A stretch of DNA of 64,000 bases from Bacteroidota bacterium (GCA_016868855.1 VGFP01000003.1:124001-188000); one strand, 5' to 3'. Counted from the stretch's first letter, positions 38,715 through 48,889 are shown. Notes: generated from the sequence alone by a model not told the origin. Numbers and translations are program-made.

Positions 38715-40091
38715 ATGAAAAAGATATTAAACATAAATTTATCCTTGCTGACAGCATTGATCGTTTTTTCGTCTTGTGAAAAAATCATCGATCAGCAGCC
38801 TCAAACTGTTTTGAGTGCCGAAACAGCATACACCACTCGTCAGGGAGTTGAGGCAGGTTTGTTGGGCTGCTACAATGCCCTTCAGAGCACTAGCTACTAC
38901 GGACTTGAAATTTGGGCGCTCTCTGATATGTATGCTGGGGTTGTAGCCCACACAGGTACCTTCCCTACTTATGCACAGTTCGCTAACCGGCAAATTCTTC
39001 CTGATAATACAAACGTCACAAACCTTTGGAACGCGATTTACAATGGTATAAATAGAATCAACACGGTAATTCAATCATCGGAATCACTCTCTGACCCTGC
39101 ATTCAACAGAGGACAGATAATTGGTGAGGCGAGATTCCTGAGGTCTCTTATGTATTTTGACTTATTGCGCGCATACGGTGGAGCCAACAATGGTTTCAAC
39201 AAAGGTGGTCGCGGAGTTCCCTTGAGAACAAAAGCAACCCTTTCGCCTACTGACGCAGACCCCAAACCGCTGGATGCTGAAGCGGATGTGTGGAGACAGA
39301 TTGACAGCGATTTGGATTATGCCATTGCCAATTTGAAAGCCACAACCACCGGAAGAGCGACCGTAAATGCTGCAAAGGCATTGAAAGCCCGTGCTGCGTT
39401 GTACAAAGATGATTGGGCAACAGCGGAAACACAAGCCAATGATGTAATCAATGCATTGAAGGGTACTAGTACAGGACTCTCTGCATCTTACGACGCACTC
39501 TGGTCATCTCAAAACACAAGACCAGAGAGTATTTTTGAATTGCAGTATGATATCAACAATACCAACTCCATCGCATTCTACTACTTCCCGACCGGACTGG
39601 GTGGAAGAAATGAAATTGGTTCCAGCACTACACTGAATGCACAACCTGCAACTGACCTCAGAAAAGCAACCAATGTCAAAGTTCTTGGGGGTCTCAACAA
39701 AACTGGTAAATATTCGCGCATCAACGGAACAGACAATGTGATTATCATCCGTCTGGCTGAGATGTACCTGATCCGTGCAGAAGCAAAGGCAAAAAAAGTT
39801 GTTCCTGATTTGGTGGGTGCATTAGCTGACTTGAATGTCATTCGCTCTAGAGCCGGTCTTGCTGCTTCAACTGCTGCTACAGCAGATGATATCTTGAAGC
39901 AACTGTACGAAGACAGGTATTATGAATTTGCTCATGAAGGACATGCATTCTTCGATCTGAAGCGTACCAACAGATTATCAACTGCAATAACAGGATTCTC
40001 TGGTGCCAATACATTCCGTGCATTGTATCCAACTCCACAAAGAGAGATAATCAATAGTGCAGGACTAATAGCACAGGTTACAGGATATTAA
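38715..40091 (+). CDS. SusD/RagB-family substrate-binding lipoprotein
   Basis: Surface lipoprotein of 458 residues that caps the SusC barrel and binds the nutrient. It has a lipobox ending in SSC (C21), an N-terminal SusD-like domain (TTRQGVEAGLLGCYNAL), TPR-like helices (ARFLRSLMYFDLLRAYGG) and the C-terminal SusD domain with RLAEMYLIRAEAKAK and the closing TPQREI. It is directly downstream of susC and followed by a strong terminator, so the operon has only two genes. Confidence 0.95.
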   Translation: MKKILNINLSLLTALIVFSSCEKIIDQQPQTVLSAETAYTTRQGVEAGLLGCYNALQSTSYYGLEIWALSDMYAGVVAHTGTFPTYAQFANRQILPDNTNVTNLWNAIYNGINRINTVIQSSESLSDPAFNRGQIIGEARFLRSLMYFDLLRAYGGANNGFNKGGRGVPLRTKATLSPTDADPKPLDAEADVWRQIDSDLDYAIANLKATTTGRATVNAAKALKARAALYKDDWATAETQANDVINALKGTSTGLSASYDALWSSQNTRPESIFELQYDINNTNSIAFYYFPTGLGGRNEIGSSTTLNAQPATDLRKATNVKVLGGLNKTGKYSRINGTDNVIIIRLAEMYLIRAEAKAKKVVPDLVGALADLNVIRSRAGLAASTAATADDILKQLYEDRYYEFAHEGHAFFDLKRTNRLSTAITGFSGANTFRALYPTPQREIINSAGLIAQVTGY

Positions 40092-40113
40092 TCTGCAACC
40101 AAGTATAAAAAAA

Positions 40114-40139
40114 GCCGCACTTAGAGTGTGGCTTTTTTT
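40114..40139. terminator. Bidirectional terminator between susD and the TlpA-like gene
   Basis: GCCGCACT (40114-40121) pairs with AGTGTGGC (40125-40132), with one G-T wobble, around a 3-base loop; A's precede and seven T's follow. The A- and T-tracts let it end transcripts from both sides, and it overlaps the stop of the convergent gene. Confidence 0.85.
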
Positions 40140-41262
40140 ATTTCAGTAATTCATGCAATTTTCGTTCAAGTGCTGGTCCCCTTAAATCTGTTGCAATCAC
40201 TTTTCCTTTTGGATCCAGCAAGACATTGAAAGGTATTCCTTCGATGCTATACAAAGGAACGACTTCACTGTCCCAAAACTTTAAATCACTTACGTGACTC
40301 CAATACAATTGATCATCCGCAATGGCCCTGATCCAATCATCTTTTGTTTTGTCCAACGAAACGCCCAAAATCGTAAAATTTCTGTCTTTGAATTGTTGAA
40401 ATGCTGATACAACATTTGGATTCTCCATCCTGCAAGGCTTGCACCAACTTGCCCAAAAATCAACCAATACATATTTTCCTCGCAAAGAGGACAAAGAAAG
40501 TGATTTTCCATCTGGAGTAGACAATGTAAAATCAGGTGCTTGCTTACCAACCAATCCACCTTCTGCAGGAGATGCTATTTCGTTCTGAAAAGCTTCCGCA
40601 ATCTTTTTGATCTTTTGCAGGTCAGGGAAACGCTTTGTAATATTTTTGAGTACAGGTGACATCTGCTCTGCAGATACCAAATTTTTTGAAATGCCAAGTG
40701 CATAAATAGCCAATGCGGGCGCAGAAGTACTATCAGCAAATGAAAGAAGATAAGTCCCTGTTTCGGCAGATTTCTTCCTGAATGATTCTTCCATGAAAAC
40801 CCTGGAACTGTCCATCACACTTCCTTTCATTTCGATTTGAGACTTTAATTGACCCATTTCCTGTAATCGTTTATTGAATGCCAATAAAAGATTTTTAAAT
40901 GTATTGGAGCCTATCGAATTGGTTGAATAACTTCCAGGATTTTCCCCATCCAATTCAAGCTTGATATTTTGTTGGTCACCCACCAAAATGATATAAAACT
41001 CATCGTTTTCGAATCGAATCCTATACAGTACTTCTTGGTTCAAAGCACCACCTTTCAAATTAACTGATTTGGTATCTGCACCAAGTTGGGACGAATCCAT
41101 GGTTGATGGGTTGGCATCCAACTCAATCAAATCAAGATAAATATATTGATAGGGGTTGATATTGGAAAGTTGAATTTGTACATTTAAATTGTTTGATTCC
41201 TGTTTACAGGAAAAAACAACAAGCGTCAACATTGCAATAGAATAAAAAATAATTTTTTTCAT
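40138..41262 (-). CDS. TlpA-like thiol-disulfide oxidoreductase lipoprotein
   Basis: Lipoprotein of 374 residues: lipobox with C19 (VFSCKQ), an N-terminal DUF4369-like beta-rich domain (about 25-110), a helical linker and a C-terminal thioredoxin/AhpC-TSA fold from about 240. The redox site is C274-K-P-C277 in FWASWCKPCRMENP, as in TlpA/ResA proteins that reduce exported cysteines, for example in cytochrome c maturation. It lies 8 bp after gatB in the same direction and is the last gene of the alaS-gatB run; the functional link between them is not obvious. Confidence 0.9.
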   Translation of the reverse strand: MKKIIFYSIAMLTLVVFSCKQESNNLNVQIQLSNINPYQYIYLDLIELDANPSTMDSSQLGADTKSVNLKGGALNQEVLYRIRFENDEFYIILVGDQQNIKLELDGENPGSYSTNSIGSNTFKNLLLAFNKRLQEMGQLKSQIEMKGSVMDSSRVFMEESFRKKSAETGTYLLSFADSTSAPALAIYALGISKNLVSAEQMSPVLKNITKRFPDLQKIKKIAEAFQNEIASPAEGGLVGKQAPDFTLSTPDGKSLSLSSLRGKYVLVDFWASWCKPCRMENPNVVSAFQQFKDRNFTILGVSLDKTKDDWIRAIADDQLYWSHVSDLKFWDSEVVPLYSIEGIPFNVLLDPKGKVIATDLRGPALERKLHELLK

Positions 41263-41270
41263 AATATAAT

Positions 41271-42710
41271 TTATTGATGCAGTAATGATTCTAAAATTGA
41301 TGTAACCTGCTTGGGATCGGCTTTCCCCTTTGATTGTTTTTTTACTTCCCCCATGAAAAGTCCTATCAAACCCTTTTTCCCCTTTTTATACTCCGCCACT
41401 TTATCGGGCATGGCTTCCAATACACTTTTTGCCCAAAAGTACAATTGATCGGCATCTGCATCCTGCGCCAAGTCAAGTTCCTGGATCAAGCTCTTGGGTT
41501 TGACAGAAGCATCGGCCATCATTCTTGGTAATATTTTTTGTGCCGCAAGTGAAAAATTGATTATCCCTTCTGAAATCAGTGTCAACAATTCATCAAAATT
41601 GGCAGCAGAAATTTTTACATTTTTCCATTCACCATCTGACTGATTCAACTGTGCCCTCAGTGGCCCTAGCAATAGGTTGGCCAATTGTTTTTTATGTTTG
41701 GTAGACTGTGCAATGATTTCATACAGATCGTACAAATCTTTCTCCTCTGTAAGCTGCTCTGCATCATAGGGTGAGAGCTCGTATACATGGATGAGCTTGC
41801 TGGCAACGACTTCGGGTAATGGAGGAAGTTGATTTTTTAAACCACTGATATATTCCTCAGTAAATAGGAAAGGAGCCAAATCAGGCTCAGGAAAATACCT
41901 GTAATCTTCTGCATCTTCCTTTGTTCGGATCGAAAAGGTAATGCCTGCATCAGCATCATAGCTTCGGGTTTCCTGTAGAATGGTTTCTCCTCTCTCCAAT
42001 ATGTCAGTGAGTCGTTGAATTTCAATTTCTACCGCATGCTTAAGGTGTTTGATGGAATTGAGATTTTTGACTTCCACCCTGGTTCCCAGAGATTGAACTC
42101 CTTGAAGTCGGACCGATATATTGGCATCACACCTGAGGCTACCCTCTTCCATATTGCCGTCACATATTCCAATCCATCTCACCAACTTTCTGATTTCTGT
42201 GAGATAAGCTGCTGCTTCTTCGGCTGAATGCATGTCGGGTTCTGAAACAATCTCAATCAGCGGCATTCCTGCTCTGTTGAAATCGAGAAAGGTCAGTGCA
42301 TCATCCAAATCATGAATGCTTTTACCTGCATCCTCCTCCAAATGAATTCTGGTCAACTTAACCCCCTTTACACCATTGGTGGTAGGTATGTTTATTATAC
42401 CTCCTTTGCAAATAGGTGTGGTATGTTGTGATATTTGATAGCCCTTGGGCAAATCAGCATAGAAATAATTCTTTCTTGCGAAATAATTATATGTTGAAAT
42501 TTCACATTGGCAGACCAGTCCCATTTTGATTGCCAATTCAACAGCTCTTTTGTTCATCCTGGGAAGTGTTCCGGGATGCCCCAGGGTAATGGGACTCACA
42601 TGTGCATTGGGATTTGCATCAAAACGGGTAGCATCCCCAGAAAACAATTTACTGGCAGTATTCAACTGAGCATGTACTTCTAAACCAATGACTGCTTCAT
42701 ACTTATGCAT
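41271..42710 (-). CDS. gatB: Asp/Glu-tRNA(Asn/Gln) amidotransferase subunit B
   Basis: The tRNA-binding kinase subunit of GatCAB, which converts Glu-tRNA(Gln) and/or Asp-tRNA(Asn) to the amide form. The 479-residue protein starts MHKYEAVIGLEVHAQLNT, contains the signature NYFYADLPKGYQISQ and LRCDANISVR, and ends with the helical YqeY-like tail domain (about 330-479). gatA and gatC are not in the window. It overlaps alaS by 8 bp. Confidence 0.97.
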   Translation of the reverse strand: MHKYEAVIGLEVHAQLNTASKLFSGDATRFDANPNAHVSPITLGHPGTLPRMNKRAVELAIKMGLVCQCEISTYNYFARKNYFYADLPKGYQISQHTTPICKGGIINIPTTNGVKGVKLTRIHLEEDAGKSIHDLDDALTFLDFNRAGMPLIEIVSEPDMHSAEEAAAYLTEIRKLVRWIGICDGNMEEGSLRCDANISVRLQGVQSLGTRVEVKNLNSIKHLKHAVEIEIQRLTDILERGETILQETRSYDADAGITFSIRTKEDAEDYRYFPEPDLAPFLFTEEYISGLKNQLPPLPEVVASKLIHVYELSPYDAEQLTEEKDLYDLYEIIAQSTKHKKQLANLLLGPLRAQLNQSDGEWKNVKISAANFDELLTLISEGIINFSLAAQKILPRMMADASVKPKSLIQELDLAQDADADQLYFWAKSVLEAMPDKVAEYKKGKKGLIGLFMGEVKKQSKGKADPKQVTSILESLLHQ

Positions 42711-45333
42711 GCAAAGCTTTTTTTACAGCATCTATGGCAGACATAAGTGTAGCAGCATCTTGTCCGCCAGCCACCGCCAATGTTTTTTGACCGCCGCCAC
42801 CGCCTTTGATCCATTTGGCGACTTCATTTTTAATCAAGGCATTTGCATCGAGTCTAGATGATTGTTGAAGAGCATCGGCAATTCCCACAGCAACAGCAGG
42901 CTTTCCATCAATGACTGCACCTATTGTCACAAAAGCATGGTCGTTGTAGCATCTTAACTCATTGCATAATTTTTTCAGTGCATCAACAGATGAGACATCT
43001 ACCAGCGTCCCCAGAAACTGAATCTCCTTGATTGACTCAAATTGATGCATCAATTCATTGCTAACATATCCCAATAACTTTGCATCTGCTGCTTCCAGTT
43101 GTCTCTTCAATGAACTCAGTTCATCTGACTGCATTTCCAAAGTCCGGATAAGATCTTTGGGGTGTTTGAGTGATGCTGAGATATGTTTCAACAGTTGTTG
43201 TTGTTCTTTTATGTACTGCTCAGCTGCATTGGAACACACTGCCTCAATCCTTCTCACACCTGCAGCCACACTGGATTCGGAAGTTATCATGCAATATCCA
43301 AGCTCTCCCGTACTGCCTACATGCGTTCCGCCGCATAGTTCGATGGAAAAATTTGGATCAATGGTAACCACCCTAACAGCATCACCATACTTTTCACCGA
43401 ACAAAGCCATCGCCCCTAGCTTCATCGCTTCTTCTTTGGGCATTTCACGAATGACAACAGGAATATTTGCTCTGATCTTTTGATTGACGATTGAAGTCAC
43501 CTGCTCCATCTCCTGTTCGGTCATTTTTGCAAAATGAGAGAAATCAAAACGCATTCCCTGTTCATTTACCAATGATCCTTTTTGAGCAACATGAGATCCG
43601 AGGGTAGCTCTCAGAGCAGCGTGCAATAGATGGGTAAGAGTATGGTGCTTGGTTATTTCTTTTCTGCGATCCATATCTACAGAAGCGGTAACTGATGGTT
43701 GGATTTCTGCCGGCAATGTATCAATGGTGTGGATGATTAAATCATTTTCCTTCTTGGTATTCAGGACTTTGATTTCAGCAGATCCAAATCTGATCATACC
43801 GGTATCGCCTACTTGTCCTCCGCTTTCAGCATAAAAAGGAGTGTTTTCCAATACTGCTTGAAAAGAAGATTGGCCTTTTGCCTCCACCTTTCTGTATTTC
43901 AAAAGGGATGTTTCGCAGGACAATGTTTCATATCCAACAAATGATGTTTTACCATGCAAAGGCTTCGACACTTCAATCCAATCGCCTGTATCTACCGCTG
44001 CGGCTGACTTACTTCGATTTTTCTGCAATTGCATTTCCTGTTCAAATCCGGTTTCATCAACCAGCATGCCTTTTTCCTGTGCAATCAAACGGGTCAAATC
44101 GAAGGGAAATCCATAAGTATCATATAATTCAAATGCCGCTGTGCCTTTGATCAAATTTTCTTTTGATGATGCTTCGATGATATCATCAATTTTTTTGAGT
44201 CCCTTTCCAAGTGTTCTCAAAAAAGTTTCTTCTTCCTCTTTTACAACTTTGCTTACAAAAGACAACTGTGCTTCGAGTTCAGGAAATACGTCTTTGAACT
44301 GAGTGGAGAGTCCAGGCAGCAGTTTAAATAGAATCGGTTCTTTCACATCGAGATAGGAGTAATAATATCTCACAGCCCTTCTCAAAATTCTTCTCACTAC
44401 ATATCCGGCTCCGGTATTGGATGGCAATTGTCCGTCTGCAATCGTAAAAGCAATGGCCCTGATATGATCCGCCAACACCCGGAATGCAACATCCTGTTTG
44501 CTATCGCTTGCGGTATATTTTTTTCCGGATATTTTTTCAGTCTGTTCGATGGTCCCGGAAAATAGATCTGTTTCATAATTCGAATGCTTTCCCTGCAATA
44601 CCCTCACCAATCGCTCCAATCCCATTCCCGTATCTACATGTGTTGCATCCAAGGGTTGAAGGGAGCCGTCCTTCATTCTGTTGTATTGAATGAAGACATT
44701 GTTCCAAATTTCAATTACCTGAGGATGATCTTTGTTCACCAATAGATGACCGGGTAATTTCGCCCTCTCTTCATCTGATCTGCAATCTACGTGTATCTCA
44801 CTGCAGGGTCCGCATGGACCCGTATCGCCCATTTCCCAGAAATTGTCTTTTTTGTTTCCAAAAACGATGTGCTCTTCTGGCAATAGTTTTTTCCATACTC
44901 CCAATGCAATGGTGGATGGCGGAATATTTTCTTTTGCATCTCCTTCAAAGACCGTGGCATATAACCTGGATTTGTCCATTTGAAAAATTTCTGTCAACAG
45001 CTCCCAGCTCCACTCGATTGCTTCTTTCTTGAAATAATCACCAAAACTCCAATTGCCAAGCATTTCAAACATGGTATGGTGGTAGGTGTCAACACCAACT
45101 TCTTCCAGGTCATTGTGTTTTCCACTGACCCTAAGACATTTTTGTGTATCAACGACCCGTTTGTATGGCGCAACCCTGTTGCCCAAAAAATAATCTTTGA
45201 ATTGGTTCATCCCGGCATTGGTAAAAAGCAGGGTTGGATCGTCTTTAAGTACAATCGGTGCAGAGGGTACAATATGATGCCCCTTGCTCACAAAAAAATC
45301 TAAAAATTTCTTTCTAATTTCTGCAGATGTCAT
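42703..45333 (-). CDS. alaS: Alanine-tRNA ligase
   Basis: Full-length synthetase of 876 residues. It has the class II core at the N-terminus (SKGHHIVPSAPIVLKDDP, TNAGMNQFKDYFLG), a tRNA recognition domain, an editing domain with zinc ligands in HTLTHLLHAALR and CGGTHVGSTGE, and the C-Ala domain with a Gly-rich stretch KGGGGGQKTLAVAGG. It leads the operon with gatB and the TlpA-like gene. Divergent from the LytM peptidase gene by 97 bp. Confidence 0.98.
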   Translation of the reverse strand: MTSAEIRKKFLDFFVSKGHHIVPSAPIVLKDDPTLLFTNAGMNQFKDYFLGNRVAPYKRVVDTQKCLRVSGKHNDLEEVGVDTYHHTMFEMLGNWSFGDYFKKEAIEWSWELLTEIFQMDKSRLYATVFEGDAKENIPPSTIALGVWKKLLPEEHIVFGNKKDNFWEMGDTGPCGPCSEIHVDCRSDEERAKLPGHLLVNKDHPQVIEIWNNVFIQYNRMKDGSLQPLDATHVDTGMGLERLVRVLQGKHSNYETDLFSGTIEQTEKISGKKYTASDSKQDVAFRVLADHIRAIAFTIADGQLPSNTGAGYVVRRILRRAVRYYYSYLDVKEPILFKLLPGLSTQFKDVFPELEAQLSFVSKVVKEEEETFLRTLGKGLKKIDDIIEASSKENLIKGTAAFELYDTYGFPFDLTRLIAQEKGMLVDETGFEQEMQLQKNRSKSAAAVDTGDWIEVSKPLHGKTSFVGYETLSCETSLLKYRKVEAKGQSSFQAVLENTPFYAESGGQVGDTGMIRFGSAEIKVLNTKKENDLIIHTIDTLPAEIQPSVTASVDMDRRKEITKHHTLTHLLHAALRATLGSHVAQKGSLVNEQGMRFDFSHFAKMTEQEMEQVTSIVNQKIRANIPVVIREMPKEEAMKLGAMALFGEKYGDAVRVVTIDPNFSIELCGGTHVGSTGELGYCMITSESSVAAGVRRIEAVCSNAAEQYIKEQQQLLKHISASLKHPKDLIRTLEMQSDELSSLKRQLEAADAKLLGYVSNELMHQFESIKEIQFLGTLVDVSSVDALKKLCNELRCYNDHAFVTIGAVIDGKPAVAVGIADALQQSSRLDANALIKNEVAKWIKGGGGGQKTLAVAGGQDAATLMSAIDAVKKALHA

Positions 45334-45359
45334 CGCTTAACATGTTGATGTGAAGGGGT

Positions 45360-45397
45360 CTAGGCACAATAGGCTATATTTGCGTCGGCCCTAGGCA
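45360..45397 (+). promoter_or_regulatory. M23 gene promoter flanked by a direct repeat
   Basis: TATATTTG (45375-45382) is an exact TAnnTTTG match, about 49 bases before the peptidase ATG. It is bracketed by two copies of CTAGGCA (45360-45366 and 45391-45397), 31 bases apart, almost three helical turns. The repeat could be an operator, or chance. Confidence 0.45.
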
Positions 45398-45430
45398 GCA
45401 AAAATACATCATTTCAGAGATGGGCAGCTG

Positions 45431-46402
45431 ATGAAGAAGATCAAATATTACTATAACACGCAGACCCTCAGGTATGAGAAACAGGTCACACCATTGAGGG
45501 TGACCTTGTTGCGAATTTTCGCGTTTATATCAACCGCCATTGTAACGGGTCTGATTGTGGTTGCTGTTGCCTTCAGATTCCTCGATTCACCCAAGGAAAA
45601 AATGATGAAACTGCAGCTGGATAGGTCTGAGTACCTGAATAAAATATACGAAGACAGGTACAGGGAACTGGACGAGAGACTGCGACAACTGGAAAAACGT
45701 GACAATGAGGTTTACAGAACGGTATTTGAAGCCCAACCCCTCCCCGATAGCTTGCGAATCAGGCAACTGGAAAAGAGGAAAGAAATGCAGATCCTGGCTG
45801 GTATGGACAGTGAAGAGCTCACAGAGGGAATTGCCAAAAAACTGAGTGGTATTTACAACAGGATCGTCAGCCAGGAAAAATCATACAAAGAAATAGAGAA
45901 AATGGTCAAAAACAAAGAGCGATTATTGGCCAGTACTCCAGCCATTCAACCATTGAGCAATAAGGACCTAGACAGGGTAAGTTCTGGGTTTGGATACAGG
46001 ATTGATCCATTGTATAAAACCGTTAAATTTCATCCTGGACTTGACTTTACTGCTCCTCAGGGCACCCCTGTGTATGCCACAGCTGATGGTGTTGTGAGGG
46101 TTGCAGGAAATCTTGGCAATGGCTATGGCAATCACATCATCATTGACCATGGATATGCCTACAATACACTGTATGGGCATTTGTTCAGGTTAAAGGCCAA
46201 AAGAGGCCAATCAGTCAAGAGAGGTGAGGTCATTGGATATGTAGGAAATACAGGCAAATCAACGGGTCCACATTTGCATTACGAAGTCATCAAAGGAAAA
46301 AAACACCTAGATCCGATTTATTTCTTTTACAACGATTTAACACCAGAACAATACCAGCAAATCCTCAAACTGGCTGCATCACGCAACCAATCATTCGATT
46401 GA
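45431..46402 (+). CDS. Membrane-anchored LytM/M23 peptidase
   Basis: Protein of 323 residues with a cytoplasmic N-terminus, one membrane helix (about 28-50), a charged coiled coil (about 58-165) and a C-terminal M23 domain (about 180-300). The zinc ligands are intact: H201 and D205 in FHPGLDF, and H281 and H283 in GPHLHYE. An intact site points to an active D,D-endopeptidase that cuts peptidoglycan crosslinks, although EnvC/NlpD-type activators share the fold. Plus strand, divergent from alaS, 55 bp before the MerR-type gene. Confidence 0.92.
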   Translation: MKKIKYYYNTQTLRYEKQVTPLRVTLLRIFAFISTAIVTGLIVVAVAFRFLDSPKEKMMKLQLDRSEYLNKIYEDRYRELDERLRQLEKRDNEVYRTVFEAQPLPDSLRIRQLEKRKEMQILAGMDSEELTEGIAKKLSGIYNRIVSQEKSYKEIEKMVKNKERLLASTPAIQPLSNKDLDRVSSGFGYRIDPLYKTVKFHPGLDFTAPQGTPVYATADGVVRVAGNLGNGYGNHIIIDHGYAYNTLYGHLFRLKAKRGQSVKRGEVIGYVGNTGKSTGPHLHYEVIKGKKHLDPIYFFYNDLTPEQYQQILKLAASRNQSFD

Positions 46403-46457
46403 TGAATTGTGCAAAACTCCTTCATTAGAAAGTTGAATTTGTATTTAAATTCGTTGC

Positions 46458-46991
46458 ATGCTTCATCAGCTAGACTTATTTGGCGGAGAACCTTTACAGC
46501 ATCCAGAAAAAAAATCCGCGCGAGAGAAAAAAGATAAACCTATCCAGGTATCACCCCCTTCTTCTGCACCCCAGCCACCTGCAAACATAGAAGAAACAAT
46601 TACTGCAGTCGAGGAACCGAAAGAATCCACTTATGTGGATGCAGCGTTTATTCAAGTACCAGATGATGAAGTGCTTTTCAGCAAACTTTACTATCCCATC
46701 AGTGATGTTGCGAAAATGTTCAATGTAAATATTTCACTCATCAGGTTTTGGGAAAAGGAATTTGATATCCTTAAACCAAGGAAAAACAGAAAAGGTGACA
46801 GGCTTTTCAGGCCAGAAGATGTAAAGAATTTAAAGTTGATTTATTTTCTGCTAAAAGAAAAACGCTATACCATTGAGGGCGCAAAGAGTTTTCTCAAAAA
46901 AGGCAAGAAGGTCAACGAACAATTTGAAACAATCGAATTGCTGAAGAATATCAAATCAATGCTGCTAGAATTGAAAGCAGGTCTTTCTTAA
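46458..46991 (+). CDS. MerR-family transcriptional regulator
   Basis: Protein of 177 residues. The first ~70 residues are Pro/Lys/Glu-rich and probably disordered; the MerR helix-turn-helix follows (about 75-145) with YPISDVAKMFNVNISLIRFWEKEF and the wing residues, then a short helix with no effector-binding domain. The absence of cysteines in the C-terminal part makes a metal sensor unlikely. Similar proteins are conserved in Bacteroidota beside cell-wall genes. Its target may be the adjacent M23 gene, by position only. Confidence 0.85.
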   Translation: MLHQLDLFGGEPLQHPEKKSAREKKDKPIQVSPPSSAPQPPANIEETITAVEEPKESTYVDAAFIQVPDDEVLFSKLYYPISDVAKMFNVNISLIRFWEKEFDILKPRKNRKGDRLFRPEDVKNLKLIYFLLKEKRYTIEGAKSFLKKGKKVNEQFETIELLKNIKSMLLELKAGLS

Positions 46992-47000
46992 ACTGCTGTA

Positions 47001-48071
47001 TCATTTCAATTTACCTGCAATTTTAATCTGAAGTTTTTCCAAGAGTGCCAGGACCTTCAAATTGATATGCTGTTTCACATTGTTGAATTCAGCTATAGAT
47101 ATTGATTCTGTAAAATATTCAACTGTAACAAGGAACGCCTCAAGTTTAACGTCAGACAACAAAACGGTTTTTTCAGTTACTTGAGAAATTGACAATGTTT
47201 CATTGAGCTCATGCATCAATTGATTGATCTGAGCATATGTTGTACCCAAATCCAAATTCAGATTCAGTTCCCCTCTGCGCTTATTTCGGAGTGAAAAATT
47301 ATCAACGATGCTATCAACCATCTGTTTGTTGGGAATAGAAACGTATGTTTTGTCATTGGTTCTGATCCTGGTGCTTCTGAGTCCAATTTTTTCCACTGTT
47401 CCTTGAATTTTCTGCACTTTCAAAAGGTCACCCACCCGAAAAGGACGATCAAAAAATATGATAAAAGATGCGATCAGGTTTTCCAAGCTCTCCTTTGCAG
47501 CAAGTGCAATGGCAGCACCTGCCAGACTGAGTCCAGCCAATATCTTGGTAATATCCTCGTTGAGAACAAACCTGATCATCACCAAGATGCAGATGATCAC
47601 GAGAATGACTTTCAGAAATTCCCTGAAAAAAATGATCAACTGATCGTCGGTTGTATCCTCTGTTGTACTGCCCCTTTTTTCTAGAATGATGGCGAGATAA
47701 TCAATGACCCTCAACAACGTATGAAAAAAGAAGAAAATCAGCATGCCAACTGCCAATCGATCTACCACTACTTCTGAAGTCACTTTAAATATTTTAACAT
47801 GCAGAATAGCCGGGAAACGCAAGCTGCTCATGGAGATATACACAGCAAGAAACAAAATGAAATTTTCAAGGGGGGCCAATACCAAATTGAAAAATTCTTT
47901 TTCATCAATAATTCTTCCCATTCGTTTGAACAAATAAAAAACCAATCTCGTCATGTTTTTACTTGCCCGTTTCTTCAGTATCCACACCAACAAAATGATT
48001 CCGAATACAATCAGATAATTGGAGATGGCATTGTCAAACAATGATCGATGTAACATTTCCTGCATACTCAT
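47001..48071 (-). CDS. MscS-family mechanosensitive ion channel
   Basis: Membrane protein of 356 residues with four or five hydrophobic segments. The pore helix and beta domain are recognisable: LAGAAIALAAKESLENLIASFIIFFDRPFRVGD is a long family signature, followed by GTVEKIGLRSTRIRT and VSIPNKQMV. It opens on membrane tension to release solutes. It overlaps the propeller gene upstream by 4 bp, so it is the end of the rsfS-ftsH-lpxH run. Confidence 0.93.
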   Translation of the reverse strand: MSMQEMLHRSLFDNAISNYLIVFGIILLVWILKKRASKNMTRLVFYLFKRMGRIIDEKEFFNLVLAPLENFILFLAVYISMSSLRFPAILHVKIFKVTSEVVVDRLAVGMLIFFFFHTLLRVIDYLAIILEKRGSTTEDTTDDQLIIFFREFLKVILVIICILVMIRFVLNEDITKILAGLSLAGAAIALAAKESLENLIASFIIFFDRPFRVGDLLKVQKIQGTVEKIGLRSTRIRTNDKTYVSIPNKQMVDSIVDNFSLRNKRRGELNLNLDLGTTYAQINQLMHELNETLSISQVTEKTVLLSDVKLEAFLVTVEYFTESISIAEFNNVKQHINLKVLALLEKLQIKIAGKLK

Positions 48072-48889
48072 TTATTTAATTGATACGCATATATTGATAA
48101 CCCACTCTTATTCAACGCATAAAAGAATGTAGGTGAAAAAAATGTTTGTTGCATTTCAGATGGCAGTCCATCCAATCTCCAATGGATTGAATTTTTTTCT
48201 GTTCGTTTTGTCCATATCTCTTGTGCATCGTTGAATAAGATATCATTTCCCAATGATTGGAATTCTTTGATATTCGATACGTCAATTTTCTCTTTGAATC
48301 CACCATAGTAGTCAAAAACATAGATACCCTGTTCAGCATCCAGCAAATACAAATGACCTTGGTGTTCTATCATTTTCACAGGACTCACTTTTTCAGCAAA
48401 CACCAATCGGAGGTCGGTTGACTCAAATGCTATGGACCCATCCAAGCGGATTTTTTTTATTCTGCTGTTTTGCTCATCAAAGATCCATAATTGATTGTCA
48501 TAACTTGGACAAACAGCATTGACCTGAAACAAACTCAGCTTTCTCAAATCAATACGCTGGACTATTTGCATCAGCCTGTCTAGGATCAGAACAACATTGA
48601 AGTTTTTGAAATACAAATATGTCCTGAGGGTATGCTGGGTATAAATAGCATGAAGCTTTCCATAGCGCCTAACTTCATTGAATACGGACAGAGAGTCGAG
48701 ATTCGCATTGAATTTTTTCAGCTGCCCCCCTGATGTAAGCAGATATATACTCCCTGATTCATCAACCTCAAACAAATCGAATTCACCCTTGATTTGTTTG
48801 ATAAATTGTATGTTCAACAAAGATTCTTTAGATACTGCATCTATAGACCCCATTATACAAAATAGCATACAAATGATAAAACGGATCAT
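48068..48889 (-). CDS. Exported beta-propeller-like protein of unknown function
   Basis: Protein of 273 residues with a signal peptide (about 1-20) and repeated short strand pairs such as GSIYLLTSGGQLKKF, NQLWIFDEQNSRIKK and GHLYLLDAEQGIYVF; these suggest a small NHL/YncE-like propeller of five or six blades. No catalytic residues are seen. Its start overlaps the lpxH stop (ATGA), so it is translated together with it, and mscS overlaps its end. I recall such a gene in this position in other Bacteroidota, but no function. Confidence 0.7.
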   Translation of the reverse strand: MIRFIICMLFCIMGSIDAVSKESLLNIQFIKQIKGEFDLFEVDESGSIYLLTSGGQLKKFNANLDSLSVFNEVRRYGKLHAIYTQHTLRTYLYFKNFNVVLILDRLMQIVQRIDLRKLSLFQVNAVCPSYDNQLWIFDEQNSRIKKIRLDGSIAFESTDLRLVFAEKVSPVKMIEHQGHLYLLDAEQGIYVFDYYGGFKEKIDVSNIKEFQSLGNDILFNDAQEIWTKRTEKNSIHWRLDGLPSEMQQTFFSPTFFYALNKSGLSIYAYQLNK

